Of a stretch of DNA of 64,000 bases, positions 50,576 through 59,177 are shown piece by piece. Below the pieces are notes generated by a model, which had not been told where the DNA came from, did no database searches, and saw only the letters and a list, made by a program, of their open reading frames with translations. The first letter of the stretch is position 1; the number at the start of each line of letters is the position of its first letter. The stretch comes from RGIG426 sp045639905 (GTDB lineage Bacteria; Bacillota; Clostridia; Oscillospirales; Acutalibacteraceae). A program made the position numbers and the translations under genes. The stretch is taken from NCBI GenBank assembly GCA_045639905.1, contig JAZUDZ010000040.1, positions 1-64,000 on the forward strand. The letters are read 5' to 3'.

Positions 50576-52537
50576 TTAAATATAGGTTATTTTTGCATCA
50601 GTTAAAGGTTTGTTTTCTTCTCCGACGGCAATATGATTCCACTGCCAGGATTTTCCGGTGTAGAACACGTCTTTGAGGCTTTCACATCTGTAAAACGCAT
50701 ACGATGCAATAAAGACCGTATCTTTCGTGATTTGAATTGATTGCAAACAATAGCACTCGTAAAATGCATATTGGCCGATGCCGTCGATGCTTTCCGGCAT
50801 GGTGACGCTCACGAGAGTCCGGCAACCCATGCAAAGTCCGGTGGGAATTCTGGTAAGACCTTTCGGCAGCACAATATCCCTTAGCACGGTGCAATCATAG
50901 AACAAACAGTCTCCGAGAGATGTAACGGAGTCTGGAATGTCCATTTTCATTAAGGCACTGCAGCCGGAAAATACATACTTTCCGAGGGACTGCAGGGTGT
51001 CCGGAAGAGCCAACTTCCGCAAAGAGGTACAACAGCTGAACGCATAGTCCGCAATGGTTAAAACCGATTCCGGAATGGATAGGTTCTCCAGCTTGCAGCA
51101 GTTACAGAAAGCATATGCACCGATGGTCGTTAAAGATTTCGGAAGGTCTAAGGACACCAAAGACGTGCAATGTTCAAAGCAGGAATCCGAAAGGGTTTGC
51201 AGTTTGCCCGGAAGATGAATGTCCTGTAGATTCTCACAGGAATAGAAGGCATAACTTTGAATGCGGGATACGGTGTCGGGAATTTGAATCTTCTTTAGAA
51301 AATCAGCCTGAGCAAAAGCACTTTCGGCAATTTCTTCGGTGCCGACCGGGACTGTATAATCGGAGGCTTTTCGTCCTCCCGGATAATGAATCAGTGTTTT
51401 TCCGTCGGAAGAATACAGGACACCGTTTTTGCTTTGAAAATTCGGATTGCTTTCGACGGTATACGCCGTTAGATTGTCACAGCCGACAAAGGCATTTGGA
51501 TGTAAGACGGAAAGGCCGACCGGAAGGTTGACTGCAGTCAGCTCTTTACAGTCGTAAAAAGCATACTCCCCGATTTCAAGAAGATTTTCCGAAAAACGAA
51601 CGGTCTTCAGATGGGAACATCCCTGAAAAGCACCGGTTTCGATGGTTTTGACCGATGAAGAAACGGTCAGAACTTTTAGATTCGGCTGATTGGCCACGGC
51701 GTATTGACCGATGGTCTGCACGCCGTCCGGAATTTCGAAAGACTCGGAAACGTCGGGACAGAAAATCAGCTTTGTTCCGTCCTTGGAATACAGCATGTTA
51801 CGGCTTGACATAAGGAACGGATTTTGCTCTGAGACCGTCATGGTCTCAATTCCGGACGATGTAAAGGAACCGGCACCGATGGCCTTTAAGCTGGCGGGAA
51901 TGGCGAGGGTTTTCAGGGAACTGCATGCATCAAACATGTGGTCGCCCAAAAGGGCCAACCCCTCCGAAAGCGTGACGGATTGCAGGCTTTCGCAGTGGCC
52001 AAATGCGTAGCCGCCGATGGTGTTTAAACTGCTCGGAACGGTAATTTCCCGCAACGCAGAACATCCGGCAAAAGCGGAGGAGCCAAGCAGTGTTAAGCCT
52101 TCCGAAAGCGTGACGGAGGAAAGCTTTGTGCAGTAATAAAATGCTTTTTCCTGAACTGTCTTGACAGAGGAGGGTAAACGTACGGATGTCATTTCCGTAT
52201 TTCCGTTAAAGGCGCTGACACCGATGGCTTTGACCGTGTCCGGAATGGTCACGGAGGTGATGGTTTCATTTCCATTAAAAGCGTAATCGCCGATGGCAAC
52301 CACCGTATATAGGTCATCAAATTTTTGCGGGATGACGGGAGACGAATTTTTCCCCGTATATCCGGTGATTTCGGCAGTCTGATCGGAGTAGATTGTATAA
52401 AGGAAGCCGTCCTGCTCGTTGCCTGCCGAGACAATTTGCCGACCGGGTTCGGTCGGGTTGTCTTTTTGACATCCGCTGAAACAAATCAGCAGGGAAAAGA
52501 GACAAATCCATATCCCGATTTTACGTAGTGAAGTCAT
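50576..52537 (-). CDS. BspA-type leucine-rich repeat lipoprotein
   Basis: 653 residues. Lipobox LICFSGC (Cys23), then a spacer and roughly twenty LRR_5 repeats of about 23 residues with the pattern (I/L)xxxAFxxCxxLxxVxLPxxLxxIG from about residue 70 to 640. BspA-type surface proteins bind host or matrix molecules in oral and gut bacteria. ATG 52537 has AGGAGG eight bases upstream, and the 76-residue upstream extension runs through its promoter. The repeats are strongly alike at DNA level, so recombination among them is likely. Confidence 0.92.
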   Translation of the reverse strand: MTSLRKIGIWICLFSLLICFSGCQKDNPTEPGRQIVSAGNEQDGFLYTIYSDQTAEITGYTGKNSSPVIPQKFDDLYTVVAIGDYAFNGNETITSVTIPDTVKAIGVSAFNGNTEMTSVRLPSSVKTVQEKAFYYCTKLSSVTLSEGLTLLGSSAFAGCSALREITVPSSLNTIGGYAFGHCESLQSVTLSEGLALLGDHMFDACSSLKTLAIPASLKAIGAGSFTSSGIETMTVSEQNPFLMSSRNMLYSKDGTKLIFCPDVSESFEIPDGVQTIGQYAVANQPNLKVLTVSSSVKTIETGAFQGCSHLKTVRFSENLLEIGEYAFYDCKELTAVNLPVGLSVLHPNAFVGCDNLTAYTVESNPNFQSKNGVLYSSDGKTLIHYPGGRKASDYTVPVGTEEIAESAFAQADFLKKIQIPDTVSRIQSYAFYSCENLQDIHLPGKLQTLSDSCFEHCTSLVSLDLPKSLTTIGAYAFCNCCKLENLSIPESVLTIADYAFSCCTSLRKLALPDTLQSLGKYVFSGCSALMKMDIPDSVTSLGDCLFYDCTVLRDIVLPKGLTRIPTGLCMGCRTLVSVTMPESIDGIGQYAFYECYCLQSIQITKDTVFIASYAFYRCESLKDVFYTGKSWQWNHIAVGEENKPLTDAKITYI

Positions 52538-52567
52538 GACGGCACCTCCTTTTTTCAGTCTGTTCTC

Positions 52568-52596
52568 ATTATAGACAGTGCCGTGTCCAAAAGCAA
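52568..52596 (-). promoter_or_regulatory. Promoter of the LRR lipoprotein gene
   Basis: Minus strand TTGCTT (52591-52596), 17 bases, TATAAT (52568-52573). Confidence 0.75.
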
Positions 52597-52686
52597 TAAC
52601 CGCAGACTTCAAAAAACGATTTTTTGTGTGTTTTCGGGCACAAAAAAACAGCGGATTTGGACTTTTTGACATTTGCAAAAAAACAC

Positions 52687-52715
52687 TTGACAATGGTATA
52701 CATATAGTATATAGT
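52687..52715 (+). promoter_or_regulatory. Promoter of the ylxM-ffh operon
   Basis: TTGACA (52687-52692), 17 bases, TATAGT (52710-52715). A small hairpin, GTAAAGG/CCTTTAC, sits in the leader at about 52720-52738. Confidence 0.7.
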
Positions 52716-52763
52716 ATGTGTAAAGGTTTTTCCTTTACAGACAGGACGAAAGGAGAGAACATC

Positions 52764-53129
52764 ATGGCAAAAAATATGGAGCTATCCTTCTTATTCGACT
52801 TCTACGGCGACATGTTGACTGAAAAACAGCGTGACGTGGTGGAACTCTACTACAATGACGATTTGTCTCTGTCGGAAATCGCCGAAAATGCCGGAATTAC
52901 CCGTCAGGGTGTGCGGGATTCCATTAAACGTGCGGAAGCCCAAATGCTGGAAATGGAAGATCGTTTGGGTCTTGCAAAACGGTTTCGTGAAATGCGTGCG
53001 GAGATGGGTGCCATCTTGGAGGCAATTCAGGAAATCCGCAGCATAAACAGTACTATGTATCGTTCTCGCGAAATTGAGCAAAGTGCCGGTGTGATTGAAG
53101 AAACGGCCCGCAAATTGCTGGAAGACTGA
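52764..53129 (+). CDS. ylxM: YlxM, SRP-associated helix-turn-helix protein
   Basis: 121 residues. A sigma-70 region-4-like helix-turn-helix (about 18-65, LTEKQRDVVELYYNDDLSLSEIA then GITRQGVRDSIKRAE) and a C-terminal coiled helix. YlxM proteins accompany ffh in Firmicutes and modulate SRP GTPase activity. ATG 52764 follows AAAGGAGAG; an upstream extension passes through the promoter. ffh starts 17 bases after its stop. Confidence 0.93.
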   Translation: MAKNMELSFLFDFYGDMLTEKQRDVVELYYNDDLSLSEIAENAGITRQGVRDSIKRAEAQMLEMEDRLGLAKRFREMRAEMGAILEAIQEIRSINSTMYRSREIEQSAGVIEETARKLLED

Positions 53130-53146
53130 TTTCATAGGAGGACAAC

Positions 53147-54529
53147 ATGGCATTTGAAGGTCTTTCTGAAAAACTATCTGCAACATTTAAACGCCTTCGC
53201 GGACGTGGTCGCCTGAGTGAGGCTGACGTGAAAGAAGCCATGCGTGAAGTGCGCCTGGCACTCCTCGAAGCTGACGTTAACTACAAAGTTGCAAAAGAAT
53301 TCACTAACAACGTAACTGCCCGTGCGGTTGGATCAGACGTTATGGAAAGTCTGACTCCGGCACAGATGGTTATTAAAATCGTAAACGAAGAACTGGTATC
53401 CCTGATGGGTGGGGAAGCCGAACGACTGGCTTATACCAACCATCCGCCTTGCATCATTATGATGTGCGGCTTGCAGGGCTCCGGTAAAACGACCCACACG
53501 GCCAAACTCGGCAAGATGTTAAAGAATCAGGGCCATCGACCGCTTTTGGTTGCCTGTGACGTGTATCGTCCGGCTGCCATACAGCAATTGCAGGTCGTCG
53601 GCGAAGCGGTCGGCGTTCCGGTTTTTGAACGCGGAACGGCCAACCCGGTTGACATTGCCAAAGAAGCGGTGGAGCATGCAAGATTTCATGGCAACGATTA
53701 TGTCATCTTGGATACCGCCGGTCGTTTGCACATTGACGAACAACTGATGCAGGAACTGCAGAACATTAAGTCTACAGTTGCTCCTCACGAGATTTTGCTC
53801 GTTGTGGACGCCATGACCGGTCAGGATGCCGTTAATGTTTCGAAATCGTTTGATGACACACTGGGAATTACCGGTGTGATCCTTACAAAACTTGACGGTG
53901 ACACCCGCGGCGGTGCGGCTTTATCCGTTCGCTCCGTGACGGGGAAACCCATTAAGTTTGCCGGTACCGGCGAAAAATTCGATGACCTCGAAGTGTTCCA
54001 TCCGTCCCGTATGGCTTCCCGTATTTTGGGAATGGGCGACGTGATGACGCTTATCGAAAAAGCCGAACAGCAGGTCAGCGAAAAAGAAGCGGAAGAACTG
54101 GCAAAGAAAATTCAGCAGGATAAATTTGATATGGAAGATCTGCTTGCGCAGTTCCGTCAAATTCGATCCATGGGCAATCTGAAAGATATGCTCGCAATGG
54201 TTCCGGGTCTCGGAAAACAGATTAAGGACATGGATATTGATGACCGCCAGATTTTGCGCGTCGAATCCATTATCCTGTCCATGACCCCGGACGAGAGACA
54301 TAAGCCGTCTATCATCAATCCGTCCCGCAAGCGCCGTATCGCCGCCGGATGCGGAATGAAGGTAGAAGACGTGAACCGGCTTCTCAAACAATATGAGCAA
54401 ATGCAGGATATTATGAAAAGGCTCAAGAAACCGGGCAAAAAAGGCCGCAGAGGATTTATGCCGAATATGGGTGGCATGAACTTCGGAGGCAAAAACCCTT
54501 TCGGAAATAACAATCCGTTCGGGATGTAA
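53147..54529 (+). CDS. ffh: Signal recognition particle protein Ffh
   Basis: 460 residues. N domain, then the G domain with GLQGSGKTTHTAKL, DTAGRLHID and TKLDGDTRGGAAL, then the Met-rich M domain (about 300-435) with RKRRIAAGCGMKVEDVNRLLKQYEQM that binds SRP RNA, and a Gly/Asn/Met tail. It directs nascent membrane proteins to FtsY. The SRP RNA gene was not found in the window. AGGAGG precedes the ATG. Confidence 0.97.
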   Translation: MAFEGLSEKLSATFKRLRGRGRLSEADVKEAMREVRLALLEADVNYKVAKEFTNNVTARAVGSDVMESLTPAQMVIKIVNEELVSLMGGEAERLAYTNHPPCIIMMCGLQGSGKTTHTAKLGKMLKNQGHRPLLVACDVYRPAAIQQLQVVGEAVGVPVFERGTANPVDIAKEAVEHARFHGNDYVILDTAGRLHIDEQLMQELQNIKSTVAPHEILLVVDAMTGQDAVNVSKSFDDTLGITGVILTKLDGDTRGGAALSVRSVTGKPIKFAGTGEKFDDLEVFHPSRMASRILGMGDVMTLIEKAEQQVSEKEAEELAKKIQQDKFDMEDLLAQFRQIRSMGNLKDMLAMVPGLGKQIKDMDIDDRQILRVESIILSMTPDERHKPSIINPSRKRRIAAGCGMKVEDVNRLLKQYEQMQDIMKRLKKPGKKGRRGFMPNMGGMNFGGKNPFGNNNPFGM

Positions 54530-54596
54530 CTTTTGTATTCAAACCTTATGGTTGAATAGATACCACATTACTAGAAAAAACTGGAGGTAAAGAAAC

Positions 54597-54833
54597 ATGG
54601 TTAAGATCAGACTTCGTCGTATGGGCGCAAAAAAAGCTCCGTTCTATCGTATTGTTGTTGCTGATTCCCGCTATCCGCGTGACGGCCGCTTCATCGAAGA
54701 AATCGGTGTTTACAATCCGCTCGTGGACCCGGCCGAGATCCGTGTGGATGTCGAAAAGGCTCAGAAATGGATTGCTAATGGTGCTCAGCCGACCGACACA
54801 GTGAAAGAGATCCTGAAGAAAGCTGGCATCTGA
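54597..54833 (+). CDS. rpsP: 30S ribosomal protein S16
   Basis: 78 residues with the family start MVKIRLRRMGAKKAPFYRIVVADSR. Follows ffh by 67 bases. A small inverted repeat, ATTCAAACC/GGTTGAAT (54538-54558), lies in the gap and may slow or regulate read-through. CTGGAGGT gives the start. Confidence 0.97.
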   Translation: MVKIRLRRMGAKKAPFYRIVVADSRYPRDGRFIEEIGVYNPLVDPAEIRVDVEKAQKWIANGAQPTDTVKEILKKAGI

Positions 54834-54869
54834 TTATTAGCTCGACTTTGATGGAAAGGAGGAGAAATA

Positions 54870-55103
54870 ATGAAAGAGTTGCTGACGCTGGTCGCTCAAG
54901 GTTTAGTTGAGAATCCTTCTGCGGTCAACGTGGATGAAGACGAAATGGACAACGAGGGTGTTATCGTTTTTCATCTGCATGTGGCAGAAGAAGACATGGG
55001 GCGAGTGATTGGTAAGCAAGGTCGTATCGCCAAGGCTATTCGAACTGTCATGCGCGCGGCCGCTGCCCGACAGGGTGTTAAAATCTCCGTCGAAATCGAC
55101 TAA
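54870..55103 (+). CDS. khpA: KH-domain RNA-binding protein KhpA
   Basis: 77 residues, one KH domain with the GxxG loop in VIGKQGRIAKAIRTVM. KhpA pairs with KhpB (Jag/EloR) to bind RNA and influence cell shape. Its place after rpsP is standard. The usual next genes, rimM and trmD, are missing: a terminator follows at once. Confidence 0.95.
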   Translation: MKELLTLVAQGLVENPSAVNVDEDEMDNEGVIVFHLHVAEEDMGRVIGKQGRIAKAIRTVMRAAAARQGVKISVEID

Positions 55104-55110
55104 GCAATCT

Positions 55111-55143
55111 AAAAAGGGCTCGTGACAACACGAGCCCCTTTTT
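55111..55143 (+). terminator. Terminator of the ffh-rpsP-khpA operon
   Basis: AAAAAGGGCTCGTG, loop ACAA, CACGAGCCCCTTTTT. Confidence 0.92.
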
Positions 55144-55167
55144 CGTTGAACGAAAGGAAATACTACG

Positions 55168-56049
55168 ATGACCGGAATCATTTTGTACAACGGATTTTGG
55201 AATGAAACAAAAATACCGGATCCGGCTTTACGGCTTCAGAAAGCTGCCGAAAGCCACGGATTGTTTTTAAAGCCGCGTCCCAACACGGCTTTTTCGGCGT
55301 ATCTTGGTGACAGTGTGAGCGTTTCAGGGCTGGAGCCGGGACAGGTGGTATTATGCTGGGATAAGGATGTGCGTCTGATTCGGGCAATGGAAGCCGCCGG
55401 CGCACATGTGTACAATTGTCCGGATGCAGTTGCCGTTTGCGACGATAAGGCCGCAACGCATCTGGCTTTATCCGGAAAAAACATTCCGATGCCGAAGACG
55501 ATGGTGGCACCGATGACATATGTGGAATACGGGCAAGCCGGTAATCGGTTTTTGGAGGAAGCCGCGAAAGAAATCGGGTTTCCCCTGGTTTTTAAGGAAT
55601 GTTTCGGTTCTCTTGGAGAACAGGTTTATTACATTGAAAATAAGGCAAAATTGGAAGAAAAGGCGAGTCAAATGAAACATCGTCCCTTCCTTTTGCAGGA
55701 ATATATTGCAGAGTCCGCCGGGCACGACAAACGTTTATATGTGGTAGGCGACCGGGTTGTGGCGGCTATGCGGAGAGAATCCAAAACGGATTTTCGGGCC
55801 AATATCGGTTCCGGCGGAACCGGATATGCCTATACACCGACTGACGCGGAAACCGAGCTCGCCGTTCGCTGCTGCAGAATTCTCGGATTGGATTTTGCGG
55901 GAGTGGACTTGCTGGATTCCAATCGCGGTACACTTGTATGTGAAGTAAACGCCAGCGCTCATATGGCGGAAATCACTCGCTGTACCGGTGTGGATGTGGC
56001 AGACGAAATTGTGAAGTATGTACTGAAACGGGAGGGAGTCTCATGCTGA
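55168..56049 (+). CDS. RimK-like ATP-grasp ligase
   Basis: 293 residues. ATP-grasp fold of the RimK/glutamate-ligase group: CDDKAATHLALSGKNIPMPKTM (start of the central domain), FPLVFKECFGSLGEQVYYI (nucleotide-binding Lys and flexible loop), FLLQEYIAESAGHDKRLYVVGD, and the metal-binding CEVNASAHM with Glu and Asn. Such enzymes add an amino acid to a carboxylate of a protein tail, cofactor or peptide; substrate unknown. It begins 25 bases after the khpA-operon terminator, so its promoter may lie in or before the hairpin. It overlaps the next membrane protein gene by seven bases. Confidence 0.85.
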   Translation: MTGIILYNGFWNETKIPDPALRLQKAAESHGLFLKPRPNTAFSAYLGDSVSVSGLEPGQVVLCWDKDVRLIRAMEAAGAHVYNCPDAVAVCDDKAATHLALSGKNIPMPKTMVAPMTYVEYGQAGNRFLEEAAKEIGFPLVFKECFGSLGEQVYYIENKAKLEEKASQMKHRPFLLQEYIAESAGHDKRLYVVGDRVVAAMRRESKTDFRANIGSGGTGYAYTPTDAETELAVRCCRILGLDFAGVDLLDSNRGTLVCEVNASAHMAEITRCTGVDVADEIVKYVLKREGVSC

Positions 56050-56648
56050 AAACAGAAGAAGGAAGACGGAAAATACTACTGACCTGTTCGGTCATTTCCC
56101 TGGTCTTTTTTATGCTTTTTTATATTGTGGAGGTTTTAAACCCGATTGTATGGGGTGTCCTTCTTTGTATCGGCGGCCTTATGACGCTGTTTGTGTATAA
56201 ACGGTGGAAGGTTTTCCGTTTGGAAGCCGTATTTCGCATCATCTGTGCAACCGTTTGTATGGTGGCACTAATCTGGGGACTGTATGAAAGCTTTTTGGTC
56301 GGATTTGACGGGGCAAGCATTGCCAGTGCTTGGTCTACCATTACCGCTTTGGTTTTCGCCATTACCGTGTTCACCTTACCGTCGGCGGCGCTTACGGTAT
56401 ATTTGAATCCCGAAGATCCGAAGGGGTATAAAAAGCTGTTTCGGGAAACCACCTTTTTGGGGATTGTCGGAATCTATCTGCACGGTGTGGAACCGTTTTG
56501 CTTTGATGTGGTCCTGCGTTTGACCAGTAATGCCAACATATGGATTCACGGTGCGGTTTGTATTCTTGCCGCCGCGTTTTCCGTCTTTATCGCCGTTCTT
56601 GGTTTTTTGATTTTGCTGGATGCACCGCAAAAAAAACAAGCAACCTAA
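56043..56648 (+). CDS. Polytopic membrane protein of unknown function
   Basis: 201 residues with about six hydrophobic segments (near 12-30, 34-50, 62-80, 93-115, 140-158, 168-193) and a short basic tail. I recognise no family or motif. It overlaps the ATP-grasp gene by seven bases (shared translation), so the pair probably works together, for instance in making and handling a modified peptide or a wall-linked product; this is only inferred from linkage. ATG 56043 lies after GGGAGG. Confidence 0.7.
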   Translation: MLKTEEGRRKILLTCSVISLVFFMLFYIVEVLNPIVWGVLLCIGGLMTLFVYKRWKVFRLEAVFRIICATVCMVALIWGLYESFLVGFDGASIASAWSTITALVFAITVFTLPSAALTVYLNPEDPKGYKKLFRETTFLGIVGIYLHGVEPFCFDVVLRLTSNANIWIHGAVCILAAAFSVFIAVLGFLILLDAPQKKQAT

Positions 56649-56660
56649 ATCGGCTGCTTG

Positions 56661-57347
56661 TCATTCTAAATCTTTTTCGGCGTTGTGCAGTAGGTTCATA
56701 AGGGATGTTGCAAACATGGGATATTCCTTTGCCAGCTCGTCCGGTACAATGTGCGGAAGAGCGGAAGGCTTAACCCCTTCTTTTGTGCCGACTGCGTGGC
56801 CGCCGGCCAACTGCGTGATTTCGGCATGCTGCATGGTCATCCGTCCGGTGATGGCGGCGCGATAACGGTAATCCGGAATTTCAAACAACGCTTCCGGGTT
56901 TTTGGGATTCGCGACGTACAATTCACGGAACATTGCATAGACGGCCAGGGTTAAATATTCCGAAACTTCGGCTGTCAAAGCCTTATTATTGCACTTTTGA
57001 AGCATATCGTACAAAATATGAATGGAGTTAAACAAAAGCTTTTTGTTTAATGTAATGGTGACGCTGCCGCGAGAACGGGTGTCCGGTTTTTCCTCATCGC
57101 CGGAAGGAATATCCTCCGCATTGATGATGGCACCGGTCTTGTCGGCAGTACGGCCGAGTAAATAGTCACAGGATACATTATAATAGTCAGCAACACGAAC
57201 AACGAAGTCCAAACCGCCTTGACGGATTCCTTTTTCATAATGAGACAGCAAAGCCTGGGAAACACCCAAGTCGATGGCTGCCTGTTTTTGGCTCAGGCCT
57301 CTCTCTTTGCGGAGAAGAACCAGCATTCGGGAAAACGGTACCGCCAT
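56661..57347 (-). CDS. XRE family transcriptional regulator
   Basis: 228 residues. An N-terminal XRE helix-turn-helix (about 7-65, LRKERGLSQKQAAIDLGVSQALLSHYEKG then VADYYNVSCDYLLGR) is followed by an extended C-terminal helical domain (about 95-228) without recognisable ligand motifs. ATG 57347 has AGGAGG eight bases upstream. It is convergent with the RimK-like pair and divergent from the histidine phosphatase gene. Targets unknown; Clostridia have many such regulators for stationary-phase or sporulation genes. Confidence 0.85.
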   Translation of the reverse strand: MAVPFSRMLVLLRKERGLSQKQAAIDLGVSQALLSHYEKGIRQGGLDFVVRVADYYNVSCDYLLGRTADKTGAIINAEDIPSGDEEKPDTRSRGSVTITLNKKLLFNSIHILYDMLQKCNNKALTAEVSEYLTLAVYAMFRELYVANPKNPEALFEIPDYRYRAAITGRMTMQHAEITQLAGGHAVGTKEGVKPSALPHIVPDELAKEYPMFATSLMNLLHNAEKDLE

Positions 57348-57406
57348 GAGTCGGACCTCCTTTCGTGAAAAATATACAATCTGTTGAAATTTGGGGTGGG
57401 AATAGC

Positions 57407-57435
57407 ATTATACTCTAAATGATTCTGATTTGTAA
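57407..57435 (-). promoter_or_regulatory. Promoter of the XRE regulator gene
   Basis: Minus strand TTACAA (57430-57435), 17 bases, TATAAT (57407-57412). Confidence 0.65.
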
Positions 57436-57465
57436 AGAGTTTATTTTTTGAAGCAGGTGAAAAAA

Positions 57466-58101
57466 GTGAAAACATATCGAATCTATTTGTTGCATCACGG
57501 AATGACGGAAGCCGGAGAAAAACATATGTATGTCGGAAAAACGGACTTGCCGCTTTCTCCCGATGGGTTTCATGATTTGGTCAATATGCAGCGGGTGTAC
57601 ACCTATCCGAATGCCCGCCGCTTTTATGCCGCACCGCATACCAGATGCCGTCAAACACTGGAAATGCTGTATCCGGGATGTGACATTTCGGATGTTCCGG
57701 GTCTTGCCGAGTGTGATTTCGGAGAATGGGAAGGGAAAACCCTGGAGGAACTGAAATCGGATGAGACATTTCAAAACTGGATTTCCGGCAAACAGGGAGA
57801 GATCCCCGGAGGCGAAAGTGCTGCTGTTTTCCAGGCGCGCGTGATGCAGGCATTTGAAGAAACGGTAACGGATATTTTGAAAAGCGGAGAAACGGACACG
57901 GCGATTTGTGTTCCGGGCGGCGTGCTGATGCTGATTATGACGGTATACGGTCTTCCGAAACTGGAGATGAAGCAGTGGGTTTGCGGACCGGGAAACGGAT
58001 TCTGCTTACGGGTTACTCCGGAAATATGGATGCGGGAGCCTGTGGCGGAAGCACTTTGTATGATTCCGTGGAAAAAAGAAGAAGAGACGGAAGATTCCTG
58101 A
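57466..58101 (+). CDS. Histidine-phosphatase-fold protein with altered active site
   Basis: 211 residues. The fold of the phosphoglycerate mutase/histidine phosphatase family is clear: LLHHGMTEAG, LSPDGF, YAAPHTRCRQTLEML, LAECDFGEWEGKTLEEL and PGGESAAVF. Yet two catalytic positions differ: the RHG box reads HHG (Arg lost, nucleophile His kept), and the later V-x-H-G-G reads V-P-G-G (His lost). The Arg in TRCRQT and Glu in LAECDFG remain. It may therefore be a binding protein or a weak enzyme. GTG 57466 is preferred, eight bases after AGGTG; a TTG six codons earlier has no site. Next to ddh, no certain pathway. Confidence 0.8.
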   Translation: MKTYRIYLLHHGMTEAGEKHMYVGKTDLPLSPDGFHDLVNMQRVYTYPNARRFYAAPHTRCRQTLEMLYPGCDISDVPGLAECDFGEWEGKTLEELKSDETFQNWISGKQGEIPGGESAAVFQARVMQAFEETVTDILKSGETDTAICVPGGVLMLIMTVYGLPKLEMKQWVCGPGNGFCLRVTPEIWMREPVAEALCMIPWKKEEETEDS

Positions 58102-58111
58102 CAATCTGTTG

Positions 58112-58140
58112 TTGATATTTGGTTTTTTTTGAATTATACT
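58112..58140 (+). promoter_or_regulatory. Promoter of ddh
   Basis: TTGATA (58112-58117), 17 bases, TATACT (58135-58140). Confidence 0.8.
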
Positions 58141-58179
58141 TCTTATATATTATATATTTACTAAAAGAGGGGTACCGTG

Positions 58180-59166
58180 ATGTCAATTCGCGTTGGAATT
58201 TATGGATACGGAAACCTGGGCCGCGGTGTGGAAAAAGCGATTCGACAAAATCCGGATATGGAGCTTGCCGCTGTTTTTACCCGCCGGGATCCGAAAACGG
58301 TTTCCATTCAAACAGAAGGGGTTCCGGTTGTTCAGGCAACCGAAATGGCTTCTATGAAAGATGCTATCGATGTTATGATTGTGTGCGGAGGCAGCTCTAC
58401 GGACCTGCCCGTTCAAACGCCGGCGTGTGCCGCCCTGTTCAATGTGGTGGACAGTTTCGATACACATGCAAAAATTCCGGAGCATTTTGCCGCGGTGGAT
58501 GCCGCCGCAAAGAAAGGACAGACGGTTGCCGCGATTTCCGTGGGCTGGGATCCGGGTCTGTTTTCACTGGCCCGTGTTTACGGCTCCGCCATTTTGCCTG
58601 ACGGCGCAGATTATACATTCTGGGGACGCGGTGTCAGCCAGGGCCATTCGGATGCGGTTCGCCGTATTGAAGGAGTTTTGGATGCCCGGCAGTATACCAT
58701 ACCGGTTCCGTCCTCTTTGGATGCGGTTCGGTCCGGTGAAACACCGGCATTGACGACCCGTCAAAAGCATACCCGTGAGTGCTTTGTCGTTGCTGCGGAG
58801 GGTGCGGATTTGCAGCGTATCGAAAATGAAATCAAAACGATGCCGCACTATTTTGACGAATATGATACAACCGTTCATTTTATCTCTGCCGAGGAAATGA
58901 AAAACAATCACAGCGGACTTCCTCACGGCGGCTCCGTTTTCCGTACGGGAAAAACCGGTGACGGCGGAGAACATACGGAAGTGATGGAGTTCCGTTTGAA
59001 TTTGGATTCCAATCCGGAATTTACCTCTTCTGTTTTGGTGGCGACGGCCCGTGCCGTGGTTCGCTTAAATCGGGAAGGAAAAAACGGTTGTGTGACATTG
59101 CTTGACATTCCGGTCTCGTATCTGTCTTCTTTGACCGGCGAGGAACTGAGAAAGAATTTGCTGTGA
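58180..59166 (+). CDS. ddh: meso-Diaminopimelate dehydrogenase
   Basis: 328 residues. NADP-binding GIYGYGNLGRGVEKAI, the VFTRRDP region that holds the 2'-phosphate, ICGGSSTDLP-like loop, DSFDTH, and the substrate region WDPGLFSLARV with TFWGRGVSQGHSDAVRR are typical of Ddh. The enzyme makes meso-DAP in one step from tetrahydrodipicolinate and ammonia, supplying lysine and the wall peptide. ATG 58180 follows AGAGGGG by seven bases, preceded by an overlapping GTG (58177). The gene continues into two dockerin phosphatase genes. Confidence 0.95.
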   Translation: MSIRVGIYGYGNLGRGVEKAIRQNPDMELAAVFTRRDPKTVSIQTEGVPVVQATEMASMKDAIDVMIVCGGSSTDLPVQTPACAALFNVVDSFDTHAKIPEHFAAVDAAAKKGQTVAAISVGWDPGLFSLARVYGSAILPDGADYTFWGRGVSQGHSDAVRRIEGVLDARQYTIPVPSSLDAVRSGETPALTTRQKHTRECFVVAAEGADLQRIENEIKTMPHYFDEYDTTVHFISAEEMKNNHSGLPHGGSVFRTGKTGDGGEHTEVMEFRLNLDSNPEFTSSVLVATARAVVRLNREGKNGCVTLLDIPVSYLSSLTGEELRKNLL

Positions 59167-59177
59167 GGAGAATGTAT

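Noticed and set aside
50682..52440. Repeated DNA in the LRR gene considered as CRISPR or tandem repeat array
   Set aside because: The repeats are in frame, about 69 bases, and encode LRR_5 units with varied sequence; there are no spacers.
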